Below are positions 29,528 to 38,525 of a stretch of 64,000 nt of DNA, piece after piece. Source of the stretch: Actinobacillus arthritidis (lineage in GTDB: Bacteria > Pseudomonadota > Gammaproteobacteria > Enterobacterales > Pasteurellaceae); assembly GCF_029774155.1 (NCBI RefSeq), contig NZ_CP103833.1, positions 2,046,001 to 2,110,000 on the forward strand, written 5' to 3'. Positions within the stretch are counted from its first letter, which is position 1, and each line of letters opens with the position of its first letter. The notes beneath the pieces were generated by a model, which was not told the origin of the DNA, did no database searches, and saw only the letters and a program-made list of their open reading frames with translations. Both the position numbers and the translations under genes were made by a program.

Positions 29528-32500
29528 ATGCTACCACAACTCTCAAAAATTCCTGATTTGAATCCGACGGTTATTCTTTTTCTAGAGGAACTCAAACAAC
29601 AACATTTTAACGGCGATATCGCATCCAGTTATGCAGATCGCCTTTCTTTAGCCACTGATAATAGCGTTTACCAACAGTTACCGCAGGCGATTTTATTTCC
29701 TAAATCGGTTTCAGATGTGGTGATTTTAACGAAATTGGCACAACGTCCGCATTTTCAACATCTGACTTTTACCCCTCGTGGTGGCGGTACTGGCACGAAC
29801 GGGCAATCTCTGAATAACAATATTATTGTCGATCTCTCTCGCCACCTGAATCAAATCCTCGAATTAAATGTAGAAGAACGTTGGGTGCGAGTACAAGCCG
29901 GTGTGGTCAAAGATCAACTTAACCAATTCTTAAAACCGCACGGATTATTTTTCTCACCGGAGCTGTCCACCAGCAACCGTGCGACCTTAGGCGGTATGAT
30001 CAATACGGACGCTTCCGGGCAAGGCTCGCTCCAATACGGCAAAACCTCTGATCATGTTTTAGCGATCAAATCGGTATTGATGAACGGCGAAGTGTTAGAA
30101 ACACAAGCAGTTAAATCTTGCGATTTTTTGGCAGAAATCGACCGTTTGAATCTAACCGCTACAGGTAAACAGCTCCACCGTGAAATTTTTAGCCGTTGTC
30201 GTGAGTTACGTCCGACCGTCCTTGCCGAGTTGCCGCAACTCAATCGCTTTTTAACCGGCTACGATTTAAAAAATGTATTTAATGCAGACGAAAGTGAGTT
30301 TAACCTCACCCGTATTCTAACCGGCTCAGAAGGCTCGCTTGCTTTTATTTGTGAGGCGAAGCTTAATTTACTGCCGCCGAAATTCCGTACTTTAATTAAC
30401 ATTAAATATAATTCGTTTGATGCGGCATTGCGTTCTGCACCGTTTATGCTTCAAGCTAATGCACTGTCGGTTGAAACAGTCGATTCTAAAGTGCTGAACT
30501 TGGCTAAACAGGACATTATTTGGCATTCGGTATCCGATTTATTGACCGAAGAACCGAATAACCCGATTCTCGGCATTAATATTGTGGAATATGCCGGTAG
30601 CGATCAGACACTAATAGAACAACAAGTCGCAGACCTCATTAAAGCGTTAGATAAAAAACTGGCGGATTCAACTAGCGGTATTATTGGTTATCAAATTTGC
30701 AACGATATTGCCTCCATCGAAAAAATTTATGCTATGCGTAAAAAAGCAGTCGGTTTATTGGGTAATGCTAAAGGCTGGGCGAAGCCGATTGCGTTTGTGG
30801 AAGACACTTGCGTACCGCCGGAGCATCTTGCCGATTACATCGCCGAGTTCCGCCAATTATTAGATGATCACGGTTTGCAATACGGTATGTTCGGTCACGT
30901 GGATGCCGGTGTGCTACATGTTCGCCCCGCATTAGATTTAACCGACCGCGCGCAAGTAAAAAAATTTAAGGCGATTTCCGATCAAGTGGTTGAGCTTACC
31001 GCAAAATACGGCGGTTTGATTTGGGGTGAACACGGCAAAGGTATGCGTTCGGTGTATGGCGAGAAATTCTTTGGCGAAACATTATGGCGAGAATTACGTT
31101 ATATCAAACAGCTGTTTGACCCGCAAAATCGCTTGAATCCGGGCAAAATCTGTACTCCGTTGGAGAACAATGCGGCACTTTACCCGATCGACTCGTCAAT
31201 GCGTGCCGATTTTGATCGCCAAATTCCAATTCAAGTGCGTGAAGAATTTAAAGGGGCGATGAACTGTAACGGTAACGGGCTGTGCTTTAACTTTGATGTA
31301 CATAGTACGATGTGTCCATCAATGAAAGTATCGGGTAACCGCCTTTATTCACCGAAAGGGCGTGCGACTTTGATTCGAGAATGGCTCAGATTACTTGCCG
31401 AACAAAACGTATCGCCGGACGATTTGATCTTTAAACCGCGTAAACAAGCGGTCAAATTAACCGATTTTGTTGCAAAAATCCGCAACACGCTGAATAAACA
31501 GAAAGAATACGATTTTTCGCACGAAGTGAAAGCGGCAATGGATACTTGCCTTGCATGTAAAGCTTGTGCCAGCCAATGCCCGATTAAAATTGATGTGCCG
31601 ACTTTCAGATCGCAGTTTAATGAGCTGTACCATAGCCGTTATTTGCGTCCAGCGAAAGATTATCTGGTTTCCAATCTTGAATTTGTTGCGCCGATGATGG
31701 CGAAAGCACCGAAGTTTTTTAACTTTTTCAGTCGCACCAAATTAGCGGAAACGGTGGCAAACAAAACGATCGGAATGACGTATTTACCGGCACTTTCTGT
31801 ACCGAATTTACAACAACAGTTGGTAGAAATCGGCTATCAGGGCGTGACCTTAGAGGCTTTGGAATCACAAGCAAGCGGTCAAAAATCAGCGGAATTTTGC
31901 AAAACCGTGTTGGTAGTGCAAGATCCGTTCACGTCATTCTATGATGCGAAAGTAGTGTCGGATTTTGTTCGATTGCCGCAAAAACTTGGTTTTCGCCCAG
32001 TGGTGTCGCCGTTTAAACCGAGCGGTAAAGCACAACATATTAAAGGCTTTTTAAGCAAGTTTGCTAAAACTGCACGCAATCAGGCGGAATTTCTCAACCG
32101 TGTTGCTCAACTCGGCTTACCGATGGTGGCGGTAGATCCTGCTCTGACCTTAGTTTACCGTGACGAATATCGTGATATCTTAAAAGCGAGACGTGGTGAT
32201 TTTAAAGTGCAACTGGCTCACGAATGGCTACGAGATGTGATTCAAGCCGGTGAACTGGAGCATTGCAAAAAATCAGTAAATTCCGACCGCTTGCACTGGC
32301 ATTTATTCGCACACTGTGCCGAAGCGACCGAATTGCCGAATGCACCGAAAGAGTGGCAAGCGATTTTTGCTCATTTCGGTGAACAGTTGGTAAATGAAAA
32401 TGTCGGTTGTTGCGGTATGGCGGGCACGTTCGGACACGAAATCAAACACCTTGAAATGTCGACGGCGATTTATCAGCAATCGTGGCAAATTAAATTGAAA

Positions 32501-32614
32501 AATAAACCGCTTGAGCGTTGCTTAGCGACCGGCTATTCCTGCCGTTCGCAAGTAAAACGTTTTGAGCATTATTCGGTTAAACACCCGATTCAGGCATTGC
32601 TTGAGGTGGTGTAG
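29528..32614 (+). CDS. ydiJ: FAD/Fe-S oxidoreductase YdiJ (D-2-hydroxyacid dehydrogenase)
   Basis: 1028 residues, a fusion of a FAD-linked D-lactate-dehydrogenase-like half and a GlpC-like iron-sulfur half. PCMH FAD domain at about residues 45-270 (TFTPRGGGTGTNGQSLN, TSNRATLGGMINTDASGQG). FAD-linked C-terminal domain to about 550 (HVDAGVLHVRP, WGEHGKGMRS). A cysteine-rich segment CNGNGLCFNFDVHSTMC, a 4Fe-4S motif CLACKACASQCPIKID near 675, and a CCG-type motif VGCCGMAGTFGHE near 958. E. coli YdiJ has been linked to D-2-hydroxyglutarate oxidation; the substrate here is inferred. An in-frame uptake signal near 31445 encodes KQAVK. Confidence 0.9.
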   Translation: MLPQLSKIPDLNPTVILFLEELKQQHFNGDIASSYADRLSLATDNSVYQQLPQAILFPKSVSDVVILTKLAQRPHFQHLTFTPRGGGTGTNGQSLNNNIIVDLSRHLNQILELNVEERWVRVQAGVVKDQLNQFLKPHGLFFSPELSTSNRATLGGMINTDASGQGSLQYGKTSDHVLAIKSVLMNGEVLETQAVKSCDFLAEIDRLNLTATGKQLHREIFSRCRELRPTVLAELPQLNRFLTGYDLKNVFNADESEFNLTRILTGSEGSLAFICEAKLNLLPPKFRTLINIKYNSFDAALRSAPFMLQANALSVETVDSKVLNLAKQDIIWHSVSDLLTEEPNNPILGINIVEYAGSDQTLIEQQVADLIKALDKKLADSTSGIIGYQICNDIASIEKIYAMRKKAVGLLGNAKGWAKPIAFVEDTCVPPEHLADYIAEFRQLLDDHGLQYGMFGHVDAGVLHVRPALDLTDRAQVKKFKAISDQVVELTAKYGGLIWGEHGKGMRSVYGEKFFGETLWRELRYIKQLFDPQNRLNPGKICTPLENNAALYPIDSSMRADFDRQIPIQVREEFKGAMNCNGNGLCFNFDVHSTMCPSMKVSGNRLYSPKGRATLIREWLRLLAEQNVSPDDLIFKPRKQAVKLTDFVAKIRNTLNKQKEYDFSHEVKAAMDTCLACKACASQCPIKIDVPTFRSQFNELYHSRYLRPAKDYLVSNLEFVAPMMAKAPKFFNFFSRTKLAETVANKTIGMTYLPALSVPNLQQQLVEIGYQGVTLEALESQASGQKSAEFCKTVLVVQDPFTSFYDAKVVSDFVRLPQKLGFRPVVSPFKPSGKAQHIKGFLSKFAKTARNQAEFLNRVAQLGLPMVAVDPALTLVYRDEYRDILKARRGDFKVQLAHEWLRDVIQAGELEHCKKSVNSDRLHWHLFAHCAEATELPNAPKEWQAIFAHFGEQLVNENVGCCGMAGTFGHEIKHLEMSTAIYQQSWQIKLKNKPLERCLATGYSCRSQVKRFEHYSVKHPIQALLEVV

Positions 32615-32625
32615 TAAATTTTAAA

Positions 32626-32661
32626 CAAATCTCCCTAACCCCTCTTTACTAAAGAGGGGGA
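32626..32661. repeat. single unit of the nap-operon palindromic repeat
   Basis: AAATCTCCC, TAAC and CCCCTCTTTACTAAAGAGGGG match the right unit of the nap repeats; the left unit and spacer are missing. It lies just after the ydiJ stop and can form a hairpin, so it may serve as the terminator. Confidence 0.85.
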
Positions 32662-32745
32662 TCGATATTGAAGAGCAAAGAGAGTACGACTTTTCATTCT
32701 TTTACGAAGAAAGATTGAGAGGAATTTATAACAAAAGGAAACATA

Positions 32746-33171
32746 ATGACCATTTGGAAGCAAACAGCAACTTGTGAACAATTAAATGAATTAAGCCAAA
32801 AATCGGCGGTAGCACACCTAGGTATCGAATTTACCGCAATCGGTGAAGATTTGATTGAAGCGCGACTTATGGTGGATGAGCGTACTCAACAACCGTTCGG
32901 TGTATTGCATGGCGGCGTGTCGGTCGCTTTAGCGGAAACTACTGCCAATGCCGGTGCGTTAATGGTGTGTGAAGCACATCAAATTGCGGTCGGAATGGAA
33001 CTGAATATCAGCCATTTAAAATCAGTACCAGCAGGTACAAAGGCAATTGCCCGTGCCAATCCGCTTAAATTAGGACGTGAAGTGCAGGTGTGGAATATCG
33101 AGATTAAAGACGAACAAGGCAATCTGTGTGCAGTGGCTCGTCTTTCGACTAAAACTTTAGATAAACGTTAG
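32746..33171 (+). CDS. menI: hotdog-fold acyl-CoA thioesterase (YdiI/MenI-like)
   Basis: 141 residues of the PaaI/YdiI hotdog family. The motif QQPFGVLHGGVSVALAETTANAGA contains the HGG turn and the catalytic glutamate. E. coli YdiI hydrolyses 1,4-dihydroxy-2-naphthoyl-CoA in menaquinone synthesis and other aryl or acyl-CoAs. AAAGGAAAC precedes the start. It is next to ydiJ, as in H. influenzae. Family certain; menaquinone role inferred. Confidence 0.88.
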   Translation: MTIWKQTATCEQLNELSQKSAVAHLGIEFTAIGEDLIEARLMVDERTQQPFGVLHGGVSVALAETTANAGALMVCEAHQIAVGMELNISHLKSVPAGTKAIARANPLKLGREVQVWNIEIKDEQGNLCAVARLSTKTLDKR

Positions 33172-33184
33172 TTTCTTATCAACG

Positions 33185-33242
33185 ACAAGCGGTCAAATTC
33201 TCCGAAAATTTTGCAAAAAATCCGGAGAATTTGACCGCTTGT
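33185..33242. terminator. long inverted uptake-signal hairpin
   Basis: ACAAGCGGTCAAATTCTCCG and its exact complement form a 20-bp perfect stem, the strongest uptake-signal dyad in the window, between convergent genes. Confidence 0.85.
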
Positions 33243-33254
33243 TCATTTAGGCAT

Positions 33255-33708
33255 TTATTCAGCCGTTTGTCGGTTACTTTGGTAGATAAAATAGAGGGCA
33301 ATACCTAAACAAATCACCGCTAATAAGCGAGGGATTGAAAAGGCAATCGCTTCATTATGAAACCAACCGAAGGTATCAATCAGTAAGCTCATTGCTAATT
33401 GCCCGAAAATCACCGCCACGGTTGCCACAGCCGTGCCGATTTTACCCACCGCAAGTACCATAATCACGATATAAGGTACACCAAGCAATGCGCCCATGAG
33501 TACGCCATTTTGGCACGTCAAATAAGGTTAATTCATGCTTTGGCTCGAAGAAGAACACCAATAAACCAGTGACTAATGCCCCGACTGAGAAGGTCAAAAA
33601 CGCACTTTTAAATACGCCTACCTGTGCACCTAATTTGCCGTTTACACTTGCCTGAATTGCTAATGCGACTCCACCCAGTAAGGCTAAACATAACATGATG
33701 AAAATCAT
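33255..33708 (-). pseudogene. DMT (DUF606/YdcZ) transporter subunit, one-base frameshift near 33500
   Basis: Start chosen at the ATG at 33708 (MIFIMLCLALLGGVAL), with GGAAG upstream; it overlaps the stop of the remnant gene before it (TAATG). The first frame runs to near 33500, then one extra base forces a stop; correction joins to MGALLGVPYIVIMVLAVGK. About 150 residues with four or five membrane helices and the late signature DTFGWFHNEAIAFSIPRLL of DUF606 proteins. These often occur as adjacent pairs that act together. Substrate unknown. Confidence 0.8.
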
Positions 33709-33710
33709 TA

Positions 33711-33800
33711 CATTTCTTCCCAAATAATAAAGCCCAACGCCAACACGATAAAACCGAGCGCAATTAAACGGTGTTTATTGATCTTATGATGTTGTGATCC
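33711..33800 (-). pseudogene. C-terminal remnant of a second DUF606 transporter gene
   Basis: On the minus strand the bases before the first DMT gene encode HHKINKHRLIALGFIVLA and LGFIIWEEM, then stop. This matches the last membrane helix of a DUF606 protein. About 120 N-terminal residues are absent: upstream of 33800 the sequence becomes part of the oppositely oriented LysR gene. The stop overlaps the start of the next gene, as in an intact pair. Confidence 0.7.
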
Positions 33801-34503
33801 GATGCTGAGGGGCAAGCGTATTATTTACAAGCGGTCCGATTATTAGTGGAATTTGATGAGTTAGAGCAAAGAGATGCACGATAAACATTGTTTGGTACAC
33901 GGGCATTTACGGGTGGATATGCCGATGCTGTTTGCCGAGCAACTTTTTATTCCGAAATTACCTGATTTTTATCAGCGTTATCCGCAAATTAAACTGACAT
34001 TAGGCATTAGCGATCGGGCGGTGAATATTGCTCAAGACGGGGTGGATTGTGTGATTCGGATCGGCGAAGTATATGATCAAACGTTAATTGGGCGAAAATT
34101 TGCCGATTTTGACTTTGTGACCTGTGCTTCACCTGCCTATCTAGCCGAATACGGTGTACCGCAAACACCGAGTGAATTGGAAGATCATCGCCTAATCGGG
34201 TATTTTTCCGATATAAACGGCACGCGACCTTTATGTTTTCCGCAAATGGAAATAAATCAATTTCACTATTCAGCAAATGGAGCGAACGGGATTGTCGCAA
34301 TGTTAAAAGCTGGTTTGGGTATCGGACAACCGTTACGTGCTTTGGTACAAACTTGGCTGGATAACGGTGAATTGGTTGAAATTTTAACCGATTACCCACG
34401 CCCGAGTTTGCCGGCTTATTTATTGACGCACGAACGTAAACAAAGTGCAAGATTACGTGCATTTAGCGATTGGGTATGGGAACAGTTTGCTCATTCGTCA
34501 TAA
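33801..34503 (+). pseudogene. LysR-family regulator, N-terminal HTH missing and frameshifted
   Basis: The continuous frame from 33874 encodes a LysR effector-binding domain: LRVDMPMLFAEQLFIPKLPDF, CVIRIGEVYDQTLIGRKF and LKAGLGIGQPLRALVQTWL. Upstream in another frame lies EGQAYYLQAVRLLVEFDELE, the linker helix that follows the DNA-binding domain; one extra base near 33874 separates the two. The helix-turn-helix (about 60 residues) is absent, replaced by the transporter remnant. Without it the protein cannot bind DNA, so the gene is dead unless the deletion is an assembly error. It belonged to the divergent DMT pair. Confidence 0.82.
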
Positions 34504-34554
34504 GCGGTCGACTTTGATCAACTTTTTACAAAATTCTTGCTAAATCCGACCGCT
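34503..34554. terminator. inverted uptake-signal hairpin after the LysR remnant
   Basis: AAGCGGTCG and CGACCGCT arms directly after the stop codon. Confidence 0.55.
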
Positions 34555-34643
34555 ATTCGCAAAAGGCGGTTGGATCTAGTGCCAACCTATTATAAAATGC
34601 CTTTCTTTTTATCCATTTCATTCCTAACCAAGAGAATTTTCAA

Positions 34644-36263
34644 ATGAATTCAAACCGTAGTTTATTGGTACTAGGGCTGTTATTGGTGTCTTTCCTCGTG
34701 TTCACTCAGTGGAAACAGGATTTTGACCCTGAAATTCAGGCGCAAAAACAGGCTCAACAGCAGGCTCAACAACAATCAGATGTTCCGGCAAGATCAAATT
34801 CAGCAACGACTATTGCAGATAGTGCGACAAAAGGTAAAACAATCACCATTCAAAGTGATGTATTACGTTTAACTATCGACACTTTAGGCGGTGATGTTAT
34901 TGCTTCGGATTTACTTGCTCATCAAGCAGAATTAAATTCAGCAACACCGTTTAAATTATTAAAAACGGATGGTACGACTTATGTCGCTCAAAGTGGCTTA
35001 GTTGGTAAAAACGGAATTGATACCAATGCCGGTCGTCCTCAATATCAAGTAGCACAAGATTCATTCGTATTAGCTGACGGTCAAAATGAAATCAGCGTGC
35101 CGATGACGTTTGAAAAGGACGGCGTGCTTTACACGAAAACATTCGTATTAAAACGTGGTAGCTATGATGTGGCGGTTAACTTTAATGTTAAAAACCAAAC
35201 ATCAGCGACCGTTGAAGTTCAACCTTATGGTCAAATTAAACATACTTTAGTTGAAAGCTCAGGCGACTTAACTATGCCGACTTATACCGGCGGTGCGTAT
35301 TCTTCATCGGAAACCAACTATAAAAAATATAGTTTTGATGAGATGGCAAAAGCGAACTTAGACATCAACACTAAAGCAGGTTGGGTTGCATTATTACAAC
35401 ACTACTTCGTTTCTGCGTGGGTTCCTAACCAAGATGCGGAGAATACGCTTTATTCACGTACTAATAATGGTATCGCAACCATCGGTTATCGTGGTCCGGT
35501 AACAAATGTTGCACCGAATAGCGAAGCAACAATTACTAGCCAATTATGGACTGGTCCAAAAGATCAAAAAGAGATGGAAGCAACCGCAAGAAACCTTGAT
35601 TTAACCGTAGATTACGGTTGGGCGTGGTTTATTGCGAAACCGTTATTTGCATTACTCACTTTCATTCAAAGCATTGTGAGCAACTGGGGCTTAGCAATTA
35701 TTGGTGTAACGATTGTTGTAAAAACCATTCTTTACCCATTAACAAAAGCACAATACACCTCAATGGCAAAAATGCGTATGTTACAGCCGAAAATTACGGA
35801 AATGCGTGAGCGTTTCGGTGATGATCGCCAACGTATGAGCCAAGAGATGATGAAACTTTATAAAGAAGAGAAAGTAAACCCAATGGGTGGTTGTTTACCG
35901 ATTCTTATCCAAATGCCGATTTTTATCGCATTATATTGGACCTTTATGGAAGCGGTAGAATTACGTCACGCACCATTCTTCGGCTGGATTCAAGACTTAT
36001 CAGCACAAGACCCATACTACATTTTCCCACTCTTAATGGGTGCGTCAATGTTCTTGCCGCAGAAAATGTCGCCAAGTCCGGTGACTGACCCTGTACAACA
36101 AAAAGTGATGACGTTTATGCCGGTAATATTTACCGTATTCTTCTTATGGTTCCCATCAGGCTTAGTGCTTTACTGGTTAACCTCAAACATTATTACGATC
36201 GTTCAACAATGGTTAATCTATCGTAACCTTGAGAAGAAAGGTTTACATTCTCGTCATAAATAA
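34644..36263 (+). CDS. yidC: membrane protein insertase YidC
   Basis: 539 residues. N-terminal membrane anchor (residues 5-22), a large periplasmic beta-sandwich domain (about 55-340), then five helices with the conserved insertase core ([58 protein letters not shown]). It inserts membrane proteins alone or with SecYEG. The usual neighbours rpmH, rnpA and mnmE are absent on both sides, so the gene is displaced from the classic cluster. Followed by a good terminator. Confidence 0.96.
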   Translation: MNSNRSLLVLGLLLVSFLVFTQWKQDFDPEIQAQKQAQQQAQQQSDVPARSNSATTIADSATKGKTITIQSDVLRLTIDTLGGDVIASDLLAHQAELNSATPFKLLKTDGTTYVAQSGLVGKNGIDTNAGRPQYQVAQDSFVLADGQNEISVPMTFEKDGVLYTKTFVLKRGSYDVAVNFNVKNQTSATVEVQPYGQIKHTLVESSGDLTMPTYTGGAYSSSETNYKKYSFDEMAKANLDINTKAGWVALLQHYFVSAWVPNQDAENTLYSRTNNGIATIGYRGPVTNVAPNSEATITSQLWTGPKDQKEMEATARNLDLTVDYGWAWFIAKPLFALLTFIQSIVSNWGLAIIGVTIVVKTILYPLTKAQYTSMAKMRMLQPKITEMRERFGDDRQRMSQEMMKLYKEEKVNPMGGCLPILIQMPIFIALYWTFMEAVELRHAPFFGWIQDLSAQDPYYIFPLLMGASMFLPQKMSPSPVTDPVQQKVMTFMPVIFTVFFLWFPSGLVLYWLTSNIITIVQQWLIYRNLEKKGLHSRHK

Positions 36264-36284
36264 GTGATAAGTTTAAGATAGTAA

Positions 36285-36315
36285 AAGGGGCAACAAATGT
36301 TGCCCCTTATTTTTT
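36285..36315 (+). terminator. terminator of yidC
   Basis: AAGGGGCAACA and TGTTGCCCCTT, followed by ATTTTTT. Confidence 0.85.
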
Positions 36316-36413
36316 GGTTTATGATTTAACCACAGAAAACACAGACTGTACGAATATATTTAGCTGTAATAGCAAGTTTCTGTATAATCAGTATATTCCG
36401 TGGTTAAAAATCT

Positions 36414-37616
36414 TTAGCCTTTAAACATTGGTAACATTTCATACATTGAAAGGAAATGGAACACTGCAGTACATACACCGAATAAGAATACCAGTCCAAT
36501 CATAAAGAGATTACCTTTTTTCGCTTTATAAGCTAATAACGCCGGAATCATACAAGTCCAAAGGGTTGCTACCGCACCAGCATATCCAATTGCTTTTAAA
36601 AAACCGAGTGGAGAAAGTAACGAGAAGATAAGCGGAGGTAAGAAGGTTACTGCCCATGCTTTTGTTCTGCCTGATTTACTCTCATCAAACTTAAAGAAAT
36701 CTGCCAAGAAGTCGAATGTACCTAGCCCCACTCCGATAAAAGACGACAGAATTGCGACCATAGAAAATGCATTAATCGCTTGTTTCACATATGGTGATTG
36801 CACTACTTCACCAATCGTATTTAATAATACGTCTAAATCACCGTTACTTGCGATAACCGGCGCAAATTGCGCGCGTGGTAAATTGCCGAAAATGCTGATT
36901 ACCCAAAGTAAATAAAGCACTAAAGCAATAAGTGTACCGCCGGCAATTGCGTATTTCGCTTTCTTCACTTCACCATAATAAGCACGCATTGAAGAGACAG
37001 AATGATGGTAACCGAAAGAGGTTAATGCAACCGGTAACATCGCTAACGCATATTTGGCGTATTCACCGCTATCGTTTTGCTGATCGAATAAGATATTGCT
37101 ATCAATATTGCTGACTAAGCCCGAGATACTGAATGTAAACGACAATGCCATAAAGATAATTAATAGCACCGAAATACGATCAACTAAACGAGTAGAGTGC
37201 CATACAAAGAACGAGAAAATCAGCACGAATAGCACAGACCAGATACGAGATCCGAATCCACCGAAATCAATCGCTGACTTGGTTAGGTTCTCTAAAATTC
37301 CACCGGAAGCGGTGGTATAAGCATAAAGTAAAATCCCGCCGACAAAATAAACCGCAAGGTTATTTAATGCATTAATCTTATTACCTAATAAGTCTTTGGT
37401 AACGGTATTGAAAGACGCGCGTAGGTCATAGCCTTTATAAACATCAAGGAGTAACCAGCCTGAAAATGTCATCACAATCATGGTGAAAGCAAGTGTAAGA
37501 ATAGACCACATTGTCCAAGCTCCTGCACCGGAAGTTGGAAGCCCGAGCATACCGGCTCCTACACATACACCTGCGATAATACAAGCACCACCAAAAAGTG
37601 TTGGCTGTTTTTTCAT
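36414..37616 (-). CDS. aromatic amino acid permease (HAAAP family, Mtr/TyrP-like)
   Basis: 400 residues with about 11 membrane helices. N-terminal GGACIIAGVCVGAGMLGLP is the substrate and ion motif of the hydroxy/aromatic amino acid permease family. SFGYHHSVSSMRAYYGEVKKA is the conserved central stretch. Members import tryptophan or tyrosine by proton symport; the choice between Mtr and TyrP cannot be settled here. No TyrR box was found. Monocistronic, divergent from the MerR regulator, which could control it. Confidence 0.87.
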   Translation of the reverse strand: MKKQPTLFGGACIIAGVCVGAGMLGLPTSGAGAWTMWSILTLAFTMIVMTFSGWLLLDVYKGYDLRASFNTVTKDLLGNKINALNNLAVYFVGGILLYAYTTASGGILENLTKSAIDFGGFGSRIWSVLFVLIFSFFVWHSTRLVDRISVLLIIFMALSFTFSISGLVSNIDSNILFDQQNDSGEYAKYALAMLPVALTSFGYHHSVSSMRAYYGEVKKAKYAIAGGTLIALVLYLLWVISIFGNLPRAQFAPVIASNGDLDVLLNTIGEVVQSPYVKQAINAFSMVAILSSFIGVGLGTFDFLADFFKFDESKSGRTKAWAVTFLPPLIFSLLSPLGFLKAIGYAGAVATLWTCMIPALLAYKAKKGNLFMIGLVFLFGVCTAVFHFLSMYEMLPMFKG

Positions 37617-37785
37617 AAAATATCCTATTGAAGTAGTACATTAAAGTAATAGTATTCTGCCATAAACTAACTTATTAAAAAATAGTCTTATACAGAAAAA
37701 GTGTATTTTTATCATGGTAAAACGCTATTTTTCGCTAAATAGTGAATACTAAAACTTTACGCTTTTGAATAGATTGTCTAAAATA

Positions 37786-37802
37786 GATCCAAAATCGGAT
37801 CC
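37786..37802. promoter_or_regulatory. inverted repeat in front of merR-type gene
   Basis: GATCC-AAAATC-GGATC, 15 bases before the regulator start. The size and position suit an autoregulatory operator, but MerR operators vary and this is only a candidate. Confidence 0.35.
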
Positions 37803-37815
37803 AAAGGAACTTATT

Positions 37816-38436
37816 ATGTTGAAGATGAACGATCTTTCCAAATTAACTAACACGCCTAAATCAACCATTCTTTATTACATTAAAGAGGGATTGTTACTGG
37901 AACCTTTGAAAGATAAACCGAACTTTCACTTATATGATGAAAGTAATATCCAATTAATTGAATTTATCAAATATCTTCAAGCAAACTTTAATGCCACTAT
38001 TTCACAGATTAAAACGGTTTTTGCCCAGCCGGATTTTGATCTGAATAATCCTTATAAAAGTTTAATGGGATCACTCGATATTTTAAATGGTATGGATGAT
38101 GCTCATTTACTGGCAAGCGAGATTTGTTCGGAGTTTGGTATTACAGAAGTTGAATTGGATGAGTTTGTGGAAATGGGCTTAATGAATCCAACAAATGGAA
38201 AGTTTAGTGAGAGAGATCGTGATATGTTAGCGATTTTGAGCCATTGTGATGCTCAGGAATTTCAATTATTAGAAAGCTATGCGGCAGTGGCGAAAAATTT
38301 AGCGCGTCAAGAAATGGCAATCGGTGGAGAAATTCTGATGCAAGAAGAAGGGCAAGAAGAGCGTTTGAAACACTTTTTCAATATTTTATTGTTATTAAAG
38401 CCATATATCTTAAATTCACAATTAGTTAAGTATTAA
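37816..38436 (+). CDS. MerR-family transcriptional regulator
   Basis: 206 residues from the ATG at 37816, which has AAAGGAAC 5 bases upstream; an upstream in-frame start has none. The N-terminal winged helix (MNDLSKLTNTPKSTILYYIKEGLL) with NFHLYDESNIQLIEFIKYLQ is a clear MerR DNA-binding domain. The C-terminal half is helical, without the cysteine pattern of metal sensors, so the effector is unknown. Divergent from the aromatic amino acid permease. Confidence 0.83.
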   Translation: MLKMNDLSKLTNTPKSTILYYIKEGLLLEPLKDKPNFHLYDESNIQLIEFIKYLQANFNATISQIKTVFAQPDFDLNNPYKSLMGSLDILNGMDDAHLLASEICSEFGITEVELDEFVEMGLMNPTNGKFSERDRDMLAILSHCDAQEFQLLESYAAVAKNLARQEMAIGGEILMQEEGQEERLKHFFNILLLLKPYILNSQLVKY

Positions 38437-38475
38437 CTCTTACTTTTCACTATTTAGCGATATCTACCATGTTAT

Positions 38476-38517
38476 AAGCGGTCAAATTTGCAAAATTTTC
38501 TGTAAATCTGACCGCTT
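38476..38517. terminator. inverted uptake-signal hairpin
   Basis: AAGCGGTCA and TGACCGCTT between the convergent regulator and gshF. Confidence 0.6.
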
Positions 38518-38525
38518 GATTGCTA

